From Alkalihalobacillus trypoxylicola (GTDB lineage Bacteria; Bacillota; Bacilli; Bacillales; Bacillaceae_D): 64,000 nt of DNA. Location of the stretch: the NCBI RefSeq assembly GCF_001590785.1, contig NZ_LTAO01000023.1, positions 452,100 to 516,099 of the forward strand, written 5' to 3'. Within the stretch, counting starts at the first letter, position 1. The number at the start of each line of letters is the position of its first letter. The position numbers and the translations under genes were made by a program. A model generated the notes under the pieces. It was not told the DNA's origin and did not search any database. It saw nothing but the letters and a program-made list of their open reading frames with translations. Shown here piece by piece: positions 47,146 through 55,733 of this stretch.

Positions 47146-49017
47146 TTAAATCTCTTCGCCTCTTTTGATAATGCCTGGCTCTCGGTTGAAATCTAATCCA
47201 TCAAAATCATGGCTATTTGTAATAATGATTACTGTAACTAGGTTATATCCTTTTGCTTCAATTTCCTTTTGATCGAACTTAACTAAAAGTTCACCTTTAT
47301 TAATTTTTTGTCCTTGCTCCACCATTGTTTCAAAATGCTCGCCTTCTAGGTTAACTGTTTCAAGACCGATATGAATTAAAACCTCCACACCTTGCTCTGA
47401 GCGAAGCCCAATAGCATGCTTAGTCGGATAAACCACTACTACCTCTCCACTAAATGGTGCAACCACTTCCCCATTTTCGGGCTGAATAGCAAGCGTTGGT
47501 CCCATAACAGCACTTGAGAATGTTTTATCTGGAACACTCTCTACGGGAACGATTTTCCCTTCAAGTGGGCTATATAGAATTTTCTCACCCGTCATCACTT
47601 TTTTTTCTACATCTTGGTTGGGAGCTTCTTCTTTTTTTCCTGCCTCTACGTTCGGGATATCTTCAAAACCTAGGATAAGAGTAGCAATAAAGGCAACAAC
47701 AAAAGCAATTAAAACAGAAATGAGCGCGTATACTACGTTCATTGAATCACTTGGGTCAATATAGACAGGGATTGCCTGTAATCCTTGCGCAACTAGTCCA
47801 AAACATTTGACTGTAAAAAAGACGGCAAATCCTCCACTAATTGCTCCAGCAATCATGGTTGCATACATTGGTTTTCTTAGTCTTAAGTTCACACCAAAGA
47901 GTGCCGGTTCCGTTACACCTAATAAGGAAGATAACCCGGAAGAAACAGAGATTGATTTTAGCTTCTTATTTTTTGTACGTAAAGCTACCGCAAAAACGGC
48001 TCCAGCCTGTGCCAAGCTATTAATAAAGTTTAGAGGTAAAATGGCAATATCATATCCGTTTTTACCCATATTCTGAATAATGATTGGCAAAAAGCCGTAA
48101 TGCATACCCGTTACGATAAAGACTGGTAAAAGGGCACCTAAAACAATACCAGCAAATGCTCCACCATGTTCAAATAACCATCCAATTCCAATTCCTACAT
48201 AGTCCCCAACAATAAATCCGATTGGACCAGATACGATTAGTGCAAAAGGAATCATAATGAGTAAAACTAATGTTGGAGTTAAAATGATACGTAAGATGTT
48301 TGGAATGACTGCGTTAATGTATTTATAAACATAGCTTAAAATCCAAACGGTTATGATAACGGGGATTACGGTCCCACTATAAGCATAAAAAGGGATGTTT
48401 AATCCAAGAAATTGCAATCCCTCTGCACCACTTGCTAAACCCGCTGTCATAGTCGGATATAATAGGGATCCTGTGATAGCGAGTGCTAAAAATTCACTCA
48501 CTTTAAATCTTCTAGCCGCCGATACTGCTAGTAAAAATGGTAAAAAGTAAAAAACAACATCTGATACAATCGTTAATACTTGATAGGCGTCACTTTCTAC
48601 CGATATCCACCCTAGCACCTGTAGTAATGCCAGAATTCCTTTCATCATACCAGCACCAGCTATTGCAGGAATAACCGGTGAGAACACTCCTGAAATCATA
48701 TCGAGAAAACGGCTGACTGGGCCTTTCTTTTCTTGTCCTTCCTCATTAGATGAATCAGATGATGATTCTATATTGCCAACAATGGCTTCTACTTCCTTAA
48801 ATACATTTGCTACTTTGTTTCCAATAATGACTTGGAATTGTCCATTTTGGAATTGGGCACCATATACATCTGGTAGTTCCCTAATAGCTTCAATATCTAC
48901 TTTTCCTTCACTCACAACATGAAAGCGAAGTCTTGTTACACAATGCCATGCACGTTTTATATTTTCTTTACCGCCCATTTTCTCAACGATAAATTGGGCT
49001 AATGATGCATTATCCAT
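47146..49017 (-). CDS. bglP: PTS beta-glucoside-specific EIIBCA component
   Basis: A 623-residue permease that imports and phosphorylates beta-glucosides such as salicin or arbutin. The EIIB domain (1-90) has the phospho-cysteine in RAWHCVTRLRFHV. The EIIC membrane domain (about 105-455) follows. The EIIA domain (about 475-623) has PLEGKIVPVESVPDKTFSSA and the phospho-histidine in VEVLIHIGLETV. The ATG at 49017 (MDNASLAQFI) follows AGGAGG; 15 codons upstream in the open frame are discarded. A RAT/terminator switch precedes the gene, so it depends on LicT. Confidence 0.94.
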   Translation of the reverse strand: MDNASLAQFIVEKMGGKENIKRAWHCVTRLRFHVVSEGKVDIEAIRELPDVYGAQFQNGQFQVIIGNKVANVFKEVEAIVGNIESSSDSSNEEGQEKKGPVSRFLDMISGVFSPVIPAIAGAGMMKGILALLQVLGWISVESDAYQVLTIVSDVVFYFLPFLLAVSAARRFKVSEFLALAITGSLLYPTMTAGLASGAEGLQFLGLNIPFYAYSGTVIPVIITVWILSYVYKYINAVIPNILRIILTPTLVLLIMIPFALIVSGPIGFIVGDYVGIGIGWLFEHGGAFAGIVLGALLPVFIVTGMHYGFLPIIIQNMGKNGYDIAILPLNFINSLAQAGAVFAVALRTKNKKLKSISVSSGLSSLLGVTEPALFGVNLRLRKPMYATMIAGAISGGFAVFFTVKCFGLVAQGLQAIPVYIDPSDSMNVVYALISVLIAFVVAFIATLILGFEDIPNVEAGKKEEAPNQDVEKKVMTGEKILYSPLEGKIVPVESVPDKTFSSAVMGPTLAIQPENGEVVAPFSGEVVVVYPTKHAIGLRSEQGVEVLIHIGLETVNLEGEHFETMVEQGQKINKGELLVKFDQKEIEAKGYNLVTVIIITNSHDFDGLDFNREPGIIKRGEEI

Positions 49018-49061
49018 ACTCTTTCCTCCTATTTGTAAAATCCCCTTTAATAGATGAAGCA

Positions 49062-49152
49062 TTAAAAAAACCTAAACGCTTCCTAAAAAACATAGCGTAA
49101 ATGTATGTCCTTTAGATAACGTTTAGGTTATGCCTGATTTAACAGTTACACC
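49062..49152 (-). promoter_or_regulatory. RAT antiterminator target and terminator before bglP
   Basis: On the minus strand a RAT-like element (49121-49152; TGTAACTGTTAAATCAGGCA, AACCTAAACG) overlaps the 5' arm of a terminator (AACCTAAACG 49069-49078 paired with CGTTTAGGTT 49120-49129, then seven T residues). LicT binding to the RAT would prevent the terminator and allow read-through into bglP and bglA. It starts 6 bases after the licT stop codon. Confidence 0.88.
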
Positions 49153-49157
49153 CTAAA

Positions 49158-50009
49158 TCATTTCTTTGATATTAACCTCGATGTCATTCTTTGAATATGA
49201 AGGATCAGATAGGTCATTTCATCTTTAGATATTTTCCATCCGTATTCTACCTGTAAATATTTCTTAATTTTGACTACACATTGATAAATATCCGGATATT
49301 GCTTCGAAACTAAATTAAATATAGAACCAGCCGAATCCGTGGGAATCGCATTTTCATCTAGGTGCCTTAAAATGAAGTAACGCAAGTGGGTAATAAACCT
49401 AGAATAATTTAAAGAATCCTCATCCAGCTTCATCTGAAATTGATAAGAGATAATTTCAAGAATCTTATTGGTCGTCTCTGTTACTTTAATCGTTTCTGAC
49501 ATCTCTTCATTTTTCGATTGCGCATTGACAAAGTGCAGAGCAATGGAAGTAGCCTCTGACTCAGGCAACTCTTGCCCCGTTTGCTCAAAAATCAACTTAA
49601 CGGCCGCTTCGCCAACTTTAAATTCTTTTTTGTATAGATTTTTCACTTCCCAATGAAGTGGGTTTTTCAGATATAACTTATTTCGTGCACTTTCTACTGT
49701 AAAATACAAATGATCAGATAGAGTAATAAGAAATGCTTCATTAAATTTCTTTCCTAGTATGTTCTCTCCTAAAGAGATAATCTTCGTCGTTAAGTAAATA
49801 ATCTCAGGTGGTATCTCATTTAAAATATTTAGAATCGGATGCTCTTTTGAAGACGAATTTAAAGAATACACTTTATCAACCATCTCTTGATCGATTTCAT
49901 CGTGCTTTTTTTTGTTAAATCCAATCCCTCTTCCCATCACGACAATCTCTTGACCACTTTGATCAACAGCTAGGACCACATTATTATTAAATGTTTGTAG
50001 TAATTTCAT
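49158..50009 (-). CDS. licT: BglG/LicT-type transcriptional antiterminator
   Basis: About 283 residues. The N-terminal RNA-binding CAT domain (1-55: LLQTFNNNVVLAVDQSGQEI, VVMGRGIGFNKKKHD) is followed by two PTS-regulated domains with phosphorylatable histidines (ITLSDHLYFTVE in PRD1, FITHLRYFILRH in PRD2). It is phosphorylated by HPr or by BglP, and when active binds RAT hairpins to stop early termination. The start is the ATG at 50009 (MKLLQTFNNN), since AGGTAGGTG precedes it by 6 bases. A RAT/terminator pair lies both before it and before bglP, so it controls itself as well as the transport genes. Confidence 0.94.
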   Translation of the reverse strand: MKLLQTFNNNVVLAVDQSGQEIVVMGRGIGFNKKKHDEIDQEMVDKVYSLNSSSKEHPILNILNEIPPEIIYLTTKIISLGENILGKKFNEAFLITLSDHLYFTVESARNKLYLKNPLHWEVKNLYKKEFKVGEAAVKLIFEQTGQELPESEATSIALHFVNAQSKNEEMSETIKVTETTNKILEIISYQFQMKLDEDSLNYSRFITHLRYFILRHLDENAIPTDSAGSIFNLVSKQYPDIYQCVVKIKKYLQVEYGWKISKDEMTYLILHIQRMTSRLISKK

Positions 50010-50065
50010 TTCCATCACCTACCTTTACCCGTTATCATTTAATTTTTCCAAATAACGAAAAAAAA

Positions 50066-50149
50066 ACCAATTATAAATAATGAGGACATAATAATAGCAT
50101 GGACTCATAATTTATAATTGGTTTCGCCTGATCGAATCAGTGACAATCC
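50066..50149 (-). promoter_or_regulatory. RAT antiterminator target and terminator before licT
   Basis: On the minus strand GGATTGTCACTGATTCGATC AGGCGAAACC (50120-50149) is a canonical RAT hairpin. Its end overlaps the arm of a terminator, AACCAATTATAAAT (50065-) paired with the complement ending at 50123, then nine T residues. It gives LicT autoregulation. Confidence 0.92.
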
Positions 50150-50281
50150 CTCTATTTGATACTATAGTACCACTATAAGTAAGCGTAGTCAATACAGTAA
50201 AGCGAATATCGATGTTGGTAAACATACCCTTTATAGCTTGTAAAATGCCCTTTCTCTTAGCTCAGCAAAAGATTTCATTCT

Positions 50282-50332
50282 CCCACTTCATCCTATTGGA
50301 GTCTCCGTGCCTTGTGTCCGCTAGCTTGCGCC
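50282..50332 (+). repeat. Dispersed repeat, second family (copy 1)
   Basis: The sequence GGAGTCTCCGTGCCTTGTGT followed by CCGCT recurs, nearly identical, on the opposite strand at 58746-58778 (where it reads ...CGTGTCTTGTGTCCGCT). It is preceded by CTCCCACTTC in both. It is part of a common Bacillaceae intergenic repeat type. The surrounding stretch 50150-50281 is non-coding. Confidence 0.7.
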
Positions 50333-50357
50333 ATTCATAGGGAATCTATCCTTTCAA

Positions 50358-50384
50358 AAAACCCTCCTTTTAAGGAGGGTTCAT
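50358..50384. terminator. Hairpin terminator in the licT - ABC gap
   Basis: A near-perfect stem AACCCTCCTT / AAGGAGGGTT with a 2-4 base loop. It lies 160 bases beyond the ABC permease end. It probably terminates that minus-strand operon. Nothing else is seen in 50385-50544. Confidence 0.65.
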
Positions 50385-50544
50385 GGTTCGTTCTTGATGT
50401 TTGTATTCATTACACATCATTTTAATTTTCTCTCATGTGGTGATTTTAAAACCGGTTTTATCCCGGTCTCCACATGATACAAGGGCAAACAAGCAACTAT
50501 TTACTCATACGTACAAATCGTTTACAACCTACCTAATAATCAGA

Positions 50545-51291
50545 TTAGCTATCTAAACCGTTACGTCTGTAAGCAAATACAAAAACCGTCGCTGCTCCTA
50601 TTAACCAGCCAAAGAGGACAGTACTATCTAACAGATTCCATTGATAGTGACCATCAGCAAAGAGACTGCTTGCGAAATTAGTTAAGACACCTGTGTACGT
50701 GTAGTCAACGAGATAAGCTAAATCTTCCTTCAAGAACTTCAATACAGGAACCGATGTAAAAATAAGTGTAACTGGCATGGCCATAACAGCAGCCTGTGCT
50801 TGATTTTTTGATAAAATCCCTACTACATATCCAATTAATAAACTGATTATACTGGCTACCGTAGTCATAACAAGATAGCTTACGAACGGAACCTCACTAA
50901 ATGCGACTCCACTTGCTGGGATCATGAGTATATTCGTAACAGTAAGAATCATAAGTGGTGGAATAACCGTCCCAATCATATATTCAACACCGTTGACAGA
51001 TGATGTCATTAAGACACGTAACGTATTCTTCTCTTTTTCCTCTGCTAACGGGCTACTGCTCATCGAAATACCGGAAATCGCAATATTAAAAACCATACCA
51101 AAACTTAAAACAAAGGCACCCGTAGAAAAAAACATCCCCGCTTCATTGACATCAACCTCTGGCATCAGCCGCCTCATCGCAAAAGCAAAAACAAGCGCTA
51201 ACACAGGGCCAATAATGACACCCGTATTATTTAAAATCGTCTGGAACTTCATACCAATAATTGCGTTGATTTTTCTTATTGAGATATTCAT
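50545..51291 (-). CDS. ABC-2 type permease
   Basis: A 248-residue ABC-2 membrane subunit with six helices: a long N-terminal basic part (MNISIRKINAIIGMKFQTIL), TM segments at about 22-40, 53-74, 97-120, 133-158, 165-188 and 223-241. LAEEKEKNTLRVLMTSSVNG (about 81-100) is the conserved cytosolic elbow that contacts the ATPase. The start ATG overlaps the end of the ATPase gene by 4 bases (ATGA), so both are co-translated. The exported substrate, possibly a peptide or lipid, is unknown. Confidence 0.9.
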   Translation of the reverse strand: MNISIRKINAIIGMKFQTILNNTGVIIGPVLALVFAFAMRRLMPEVDVNEAGMFFSTGAFVLSFGMVFNIAISGISMSSSPLAEEKEKNTLRVLMTSSVNGVEYMIGTVIPPLMILTVTNILMIPASGVAFSEVPFVSYLVMTTVASIISLLIGYVVGILSKNQAQAAVMAMPVTLIFTSVPVLKFLKEDLAYLVDYTYTGVLTNFASSLFADGHYQWNLLDSTVLFGWLIGAATVFVFAYRRNGLDS

Positions 51292-52142
51292 AGTAACTCC
51301 CTCCCTGTTACTTCTAGAAAGACCTTCTCTAACGTCGGTTCACATGAATGAATCGTCATTAGTTCGTCCTTTGCCATCCACACGCGAATCCTTTCCGTCG
51401 TTTCATTTGAGTGAGGTAAAACAAAGGCCTGACCATCCGTAAGTTGGATTTTATACTTTTTCTCCGAATGATATTTAAGACAAACTTCCTTTGGAGGCCC
51501 GTGCTCAACAATTAATCCCTCATTCAAAAGAGCAACTCGGTCACAGAGCTTCGTTGCCTCATCCATATTATGTGTCGTTAAAAATATCGCCGTACCATTC
51601 TTTCTTAATTCAAACAGAAGCTCATGAACAGCCAAAGCTGTACTTGGATCTAAACCACTCGTAGGTTCATCTAAGAAAAGTACCTTCGGTTGATGCAATA
51701 AAGCACGTGCTAACACTAAGCGTTGGCCCATTCCTTTCGATAATTGATTTGCAAGCTTATGTTTATGCTCTTCCAATCCGACTCTTTCTAAAAGTTCAGT
51801 GATCCGTTCTTTTTTTACATTGAGTATTTTTGCAAAAACCTTCAAATTGCTATAGACGGTCATCTTTTCATACAGACCGCTATTATCGGTAACAATTCCG
51901 ACCTGCTCATAAATATTTTCATTAATCTGTTCGACAGGTTTCCCCAGTACATTGGCTTTCCCTGAGCTTTGGGCAAGCTGCCCAGTTAATATTTTAATGG
52001 TAGTTGTTTTTCCTGAGCCTGATGGACCAAGAAACCCAAAAATTTCACCTGCTTGAACCGAAAAAGAAAGGTCCTTTAAGGCCGTAGCTTCTTTAAATTT
52101 TTTTGAAAGGTGCTCTACTGCTATCACTTTCTGCTTTTCCAT
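51288..52142 (-). CDS. ABC transporter ATP-binding protein
   Basis: About 284 residues with all ATPase motifs: Walker A GFLGPSGSGKTTTIKIL (about 38-54), signature LSKGMGQRLVLARAL (about 131-145), Walker B VLFLDEPTSGLDPSTAL and the H-loop TTHNMDEATKL. The start is the ATG at 52142 (MEKQKVIAVEHL) since GAAGGAG lies before it; 14 codons more would be in the gap. It forms an exporter with the ABC-2 permease gene behind it, in an operon with the dead-ATPase-LytTR regulator 213 bp upstream. Confidence 0.92.
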   Translation of the reverse strand: MEKQKVIAVEHLSKKFKEATALKDLSFSVQAGEIFGFLGPSGSGKTTTIKILTGQLAQSSGKANVLGKPVEQINENIYEQVGIVTDNSGLYEKMTVYSNLKVFAKILNVKKERITELLERVGLEEHKHKLANQLSKGMGQRLVLARALLHQPKVLFLDEPTSGLDPSTALAVHELLFELRKNGTAIFLTTHNMDEATKLCDRVALLNEGLIVEHGPPKEVCLKYHSEKKYKIQLTDGQAFVLPHSNETTERIRVWMAKDELMTIHSCEPTLEKVFLEVTGRELL

Positions 52143-52354
52143 GTACGATTCACTCCTTCTATTATCTTTTTGATAGTTCATCAAACATTCTAAAAATAAT
52201 TAAGTTCGAGTTGATTTAGCTTAGAATGTCTATCTGCCTCTAAGTTTAATGAGAAGTGAGGGAAAAGTCGTAAATATCCGTTGAATCGTACTGTAAAAGG
52301 CTCAATTGTAACGAAAAAAGGTTGAAATGTATGCATCTCAACCTGAATGGTACG

Positions 52355-53353
52355 CTAAAACGTAATTAAACTTTTCATTTCCTCTAACCGATTACGGGAA
52401 AGTGGCAGCTTGGCATGAGGATTTCCTTTCAAAATGAGCGTATAGCTATTTTTTGAATAACTGATTAACTCGGAAACACGTTGTAAGTTCACTAAATACG
52501 AACGATGACACCTGAAAAAACCAAAGGTTCTTAGCTTCTCCTCTAATTGATTCATCGTTAAATCGGTAGGGAAGGATTCGTTATCGATTCGAATATGACT
52601 GACACTATTTATGCTTTCAATATAATCAATTTCATCTGGACTAAAAAAAATCGTTTTATCAGCCATTTTGCAGGTCACTTTAAACACATTTTTTGGTTGA
52701 TTGGTTTCATTTTCCGGCTTATCCTGAGAAGTAACATCCGACTCTTCGACATAATCGGTTTTTTCTAAGCCGATTAAATGATTATAACGATATATTTCAC
52801 CGCTTAATAACAATAAATCCTCGACGTAATTTGAAGTAATCAACGTCGCAATTTGATTAGAGCGCAAATGTTCTAAGGCTTTTAAATACAACTCAATGCC
52901 TTCGTCCGTTAAATTGTTTAAAGGGTCTTCTAATAAAATAAGCTGAGGTGAAAATAAATAAAGTCTATATAAACTAACTCTTTTTCGCTGTTCTCTTGTT
53001 AGTCTTTTAATTTTTGTTTGCCAAACATCCGATAAAGAAAAAGTCGCAATATATTCTTCTAATGGCTTTGTAAAACCTGCGATTTTTTTATAAAATTTTA
53101 AGTAACTCTGTACCGTCAAGCTTTCATACAGACCATCATCACTTTTTTCACTTAGGATCGAATCAATCTCACGTTCAATTTCCCCACTCGAAGGAATTTG
53201 TTTGCCCTCTATTAAATCAAACAATATCTCGCTTTCTTCACCAGACATTTTAATCCCAATTCGAGCGCTCTCTTTCACCTCTAAATTGACATTCTTAATA
53301 ATCGTGCGATTTCCTTCTTGTTTTAAGACATTCACTAGTTTAACTAAGGTCAT
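52355..53353 (-). CDS. Dead ABC ATPase fused to a LytTR DNA-binding domain
   Basis: A 332-residue regulator. Residues 1-205 follow the ABC ATPase fold (LVNVLKQEGNRTIIKNVNLE, LTREQRKRVSLYRLYLFSPQ LILLEDPLNNLTDEGI), but the Walker A loop is lost (IKMSGEESE at about 34-42, no GxxGxGKT) and the signature is LTREQ instead of LSGGQ. Residues 230-332 are a LytTR DNA-binding domain (FFSPDEIDYIESINSVSHIR, FFRCHRSYLVNLQRVSELIS). It lies directly upstream of an ABC exporter operon and probably regulates it. Known Bacillus examples of such fusions exist but their signal is unknown. Confidence 0.85.
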   Translation of the reverse strand: MTLVKLVNVLKQEGNRTIIKNVNLEVKESARIGIKMSGEESEILFDLIEGKQIPSSGEIEREIDSILSEKSDDGLYESLTVQSYLKFYKKIAGFTKPLEEYIATFSLSDVWQTKIKRLTREQRKRVSLYRLYLFSPQLILLEDPLNNLTDEGIELYLKALEHLRSNQIATLITSNYVEDLLLLSGEIYRYNHLIGLEKTDYVEESDVTSQDKPENETNQPKNVFKVTCKMADKTIFFSPDEIDYIESINSVSHIRIDNESFPTDLTMNQLEEKLRTFGFFRCHRSYLVNLQRVSELISYSKNSYTLILKGNPHAKLPLSRNRLEEMKSLITF

Positions 53354-53392
53354 CTTCTACACACTTTCCTGATTATTTAAGAGCATTGAACC

Positions 53393-53650
53393 CATTTCAT
53401 CATTTCTATCTTTTAATGGTAACCGAGCGATTAGGTTTTTGATCTCCACTTTAGGTAGATGCTTTCCCAAGGGCTTGTCTTCAGCTAACTCTGACTACGC
53501 AGAGCTTCGTCAGAGTGGATCTTCAAACGGCGCTTATCCTTTGGGAGTCACTACCTACCGTTACAATCAACGAATTAATTCATATGAGCTTTCAGGACAT
53601 TTTTATCATAATGGTTCAGTTTCGTTCACTTATAGAGAAATGATGAAATG
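53393..53650 (+). repeat. Interspersed structured repeat, copy C, with terminal inverted repeats
   Basis: Third copy of the element at 150-693. It has perfect 15-bp terminal inverted repeats CATTTCATCATTTCT (53393-53407) and AGAAATGATGAAATG (53636-53650). Inside is the long stem (TAGGTAGATGCTTTCCC with GGGAGTCACTACCTACC) and an inner hairpin ACTCTGAC / GTCAGAGT, which pairs better than the corresponding positions of copies A and B. About 258 bp: MITE-like. It sits in front of the LytTR regulator gene. The region 53651-54104 shows no gene that I can support. Confidence 0.85.
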
Positions 53651-54104
53651 AACTCACATTAAAAAATTATCATCCATTTATTTCTTTATATAGCCGTTTC
53701 GTATGATGAGACGAACTAGCGTTTCAAGGTTTTTTGGTAAACTAGGAACTATTCGGCTGTTTATTGATTCATATATGTATGATTTCTATCCAATCAATTG
53801 GGATTTCTACAAAAAATTTATTTCCCTTTTCTCCCTACTTCAAACCACTAAAAGATAGCTTCTTCATTATTTATAGTTACGACGTTATCTCTTCCTATTA
53901 TACTAGCTACTACAGAGAAACAACAAAATTTGTGATAACAGCAATTACTTTAATGGATGAAATTTAAAGAAGGTGATGGTTCTTTTTTGTCATGGGAATT
54001 TTTATTCTTATTAACCCCTAAAAATTCATCACACTTGGAAAACGGTCACATAGCTTGTAAATGGTTCAAAGTGTCTTGCTTTTTGAAAATGAAAATGATG
54101 GCAT

Positions 54105-54249
54105 GACAACACCCTTTCGCTCACACAAATCCCGGATTATTTCTCCGATACTCTTTTTGTATTTTCCATAAATTAATCTTTCTTCTGTCCTTTGTTGCAA
54201 ACACTATGTGAAACTTACTATTCCATCTTATATGTGCTAAACTATTCAT
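54105..54249 (-). mobile_element. IS200/IS605-family TnpA remnant
   Basis: The minus strand from the ATG at 54249 reads MNSLAHIRWNSKFHIVFATK DRRKIN, then after a +1 frameshift YGKYKKSIGEIIRDLCERKG VV. This matches the start of Y1 transposases (IS200 TnpA: SLAHTxWNCKYHIVFxPKYRR..., YGKI, CERKGVEI). The HUH motif and catalytic tyrosine part are missing, and the frame is broken. The sequence to its right (54250-54390) with short hairpins is probably the old left end. Confidence 0.85.
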
Positions 54250-54392
54250 GTCCTTCAAGGGGCATTACTTCTTCTGTTGCGAGATGAAGTGGTCGGGAAA
54301 CCAACTTTGTCCTACCATGTGAAGTGCGGATTTTTTAATACCTCGCTTGAAGCTTTTTAGAACCCCGGCATAACTAGGGGTTTTCAAAAACA

Positions 54393-54422
54393 CAAAAAAG
54401 TAATCGCCTTTTGATGATTACT
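54393..54422 (-). terminator. Terminator of the broken zinc-binding protein gene
   Basis: Stem AGTAATC / GATTACT (54399-54405 with 54416-54422) and a T tract on the minus strand (six A residues at 54393-54398). It lies 10 bases beyond the ancestral stop codon of the pseudogene. Confidence 0.6.
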
Positions 54423-54431
54423 CCTAGTACT

Positions 54432-54679
54432 TTATTGATTAAATTCACCACATATACCACAACGACAGTACTCAATAAAATCTTTTTCTTGTCCTAAATA
54501 AATTGTCTTATCACACAATTTTTACATTCATAAGGAGAATATAAATCAATACCGTATTTATTATAAAACTCTGGAAGTTCTAAATAGGTTATCCATAAAA
54601 CCCGCTCATAATCAGATTGACTTTCTAAAAAAATATCTATTTCTTTCTCCTTCATATTTTGAAAATCACACTTTTTCAT
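54432..54679 (-). pseudogene. Frameshifted small zinc-ribbon-type protein
   Basis: The first 56 codons (MKKCDFQNMKEKEIDIFLES ... YSPYECKNC) run into a shifted frame at a TGTG repeat and stop after five more codons. In the other frame the protein goes on as DKTIYLGQEKDFIEYCRCGI CGEFNQ and ends at a TAA, giving a paired CxxC / CxCxxC arrangement. The ancestral protein would have about 80 residues. A two-base insertion or deletion in the TGTG tract (about 54520) is the simplest cause. Family not recognised. Confidence 0.6.
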
Positions 54680-55733
54680 CCTACATAACCCTCTTTAATA
54701 AATTCGATTCCACCTTAGTTTTCATACGTAGGTCCTTCTGTTTGTATCTAATAAAGCACCACCCAAGTAGTTAAAAAGTTCATAGTACTAGTTTCAAGGT
54801 TACTTTTTTCCAAAGTAACCTCAAAAACACTACGCCGTAACCCTTTGTAAAAGGACAAACGGCTTTTTCCTTTTTCAAATGCAAAGCCTTTCTTTCACTT
54901 TATAATACAAGAAATTAGCATATTAAATTTACGTTTTATAGAAAGAATATTTTTACTTATTCTTTTATACTACACGTGTTTCACAGACCTTTAGAATTCC
55001 CAACCATAACCCAAGAAATAAAATGATTGTTGAAAGAATATACGCGAATTAACGTTCGATTATCCTACCAATACCCATTTTACGTCCATCTATTAGTCAA
55101 TACTTGAATACTTAAAATAAGTTTACCTGGTGAAATTTTAAATATACTTGCTGTTAAATAAAATATAAATACAACAGATTATATAAAATTAAATATAGTA
55201 GCAGATAATAAGTTTTTAAGGTCACCATGTGGTCTTGAAATATAAATTATAATATTAAACTATCACTGCAATTATAAACGATCTATAAAAAGTTGATGCA
55301 ACTTTTATTCATAACCTGCAGGTTTATAAATCATATTGTTATCCTCCTTGTAATACATTTTTGCAAGAAAACCATTATTAATATAAGTATTTAGAGTAAG
55401 ATTCATAATTTACTACAGTTTTCAAATAAGGTTTCTTTTCGTTTGAATGAATCAATAAAAAAACATATCTCTGCAAAAAATAAAAGAATTTTAATAAATT
55501 CCCATCATACTAAATCCACTCCATTAATTAATTGAAAGACTCCTGTTAACCCACTCTTAATAAAATTTAAAGAAAGATGAAAAGAAACCATCTATTTTTA
55601 AGCATTTATTTACCTTCAACCATTTAAATTTACAAAAAGTCCCTCAAAAAAATCCTTTTAGTGAGATTTTTGTATATTAATTACATAATTACGATTATAA
55701 TAGATTTATCCCAAAAATAGAGGAGGCACATTT
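54680..55733. other. AT-rich gap without recognised genes
   Basis: About 1 kb of very AT-rich DNA. I see two hairpins, AGGTTACTTT/AAAGTAACCT (about 54797-54822) and GCCGT/ACGGC with a T tract (about 54834-54870), and no open frame with a ribosome site. It is probably decayed DNA. Confidence 0.5.

Noticed and set aside
53764-53967. 67-codon plus-strand frame
   Set aside because: No ribosome site and composition as expected from AT-rich random sequence; lies in the decayed zone.
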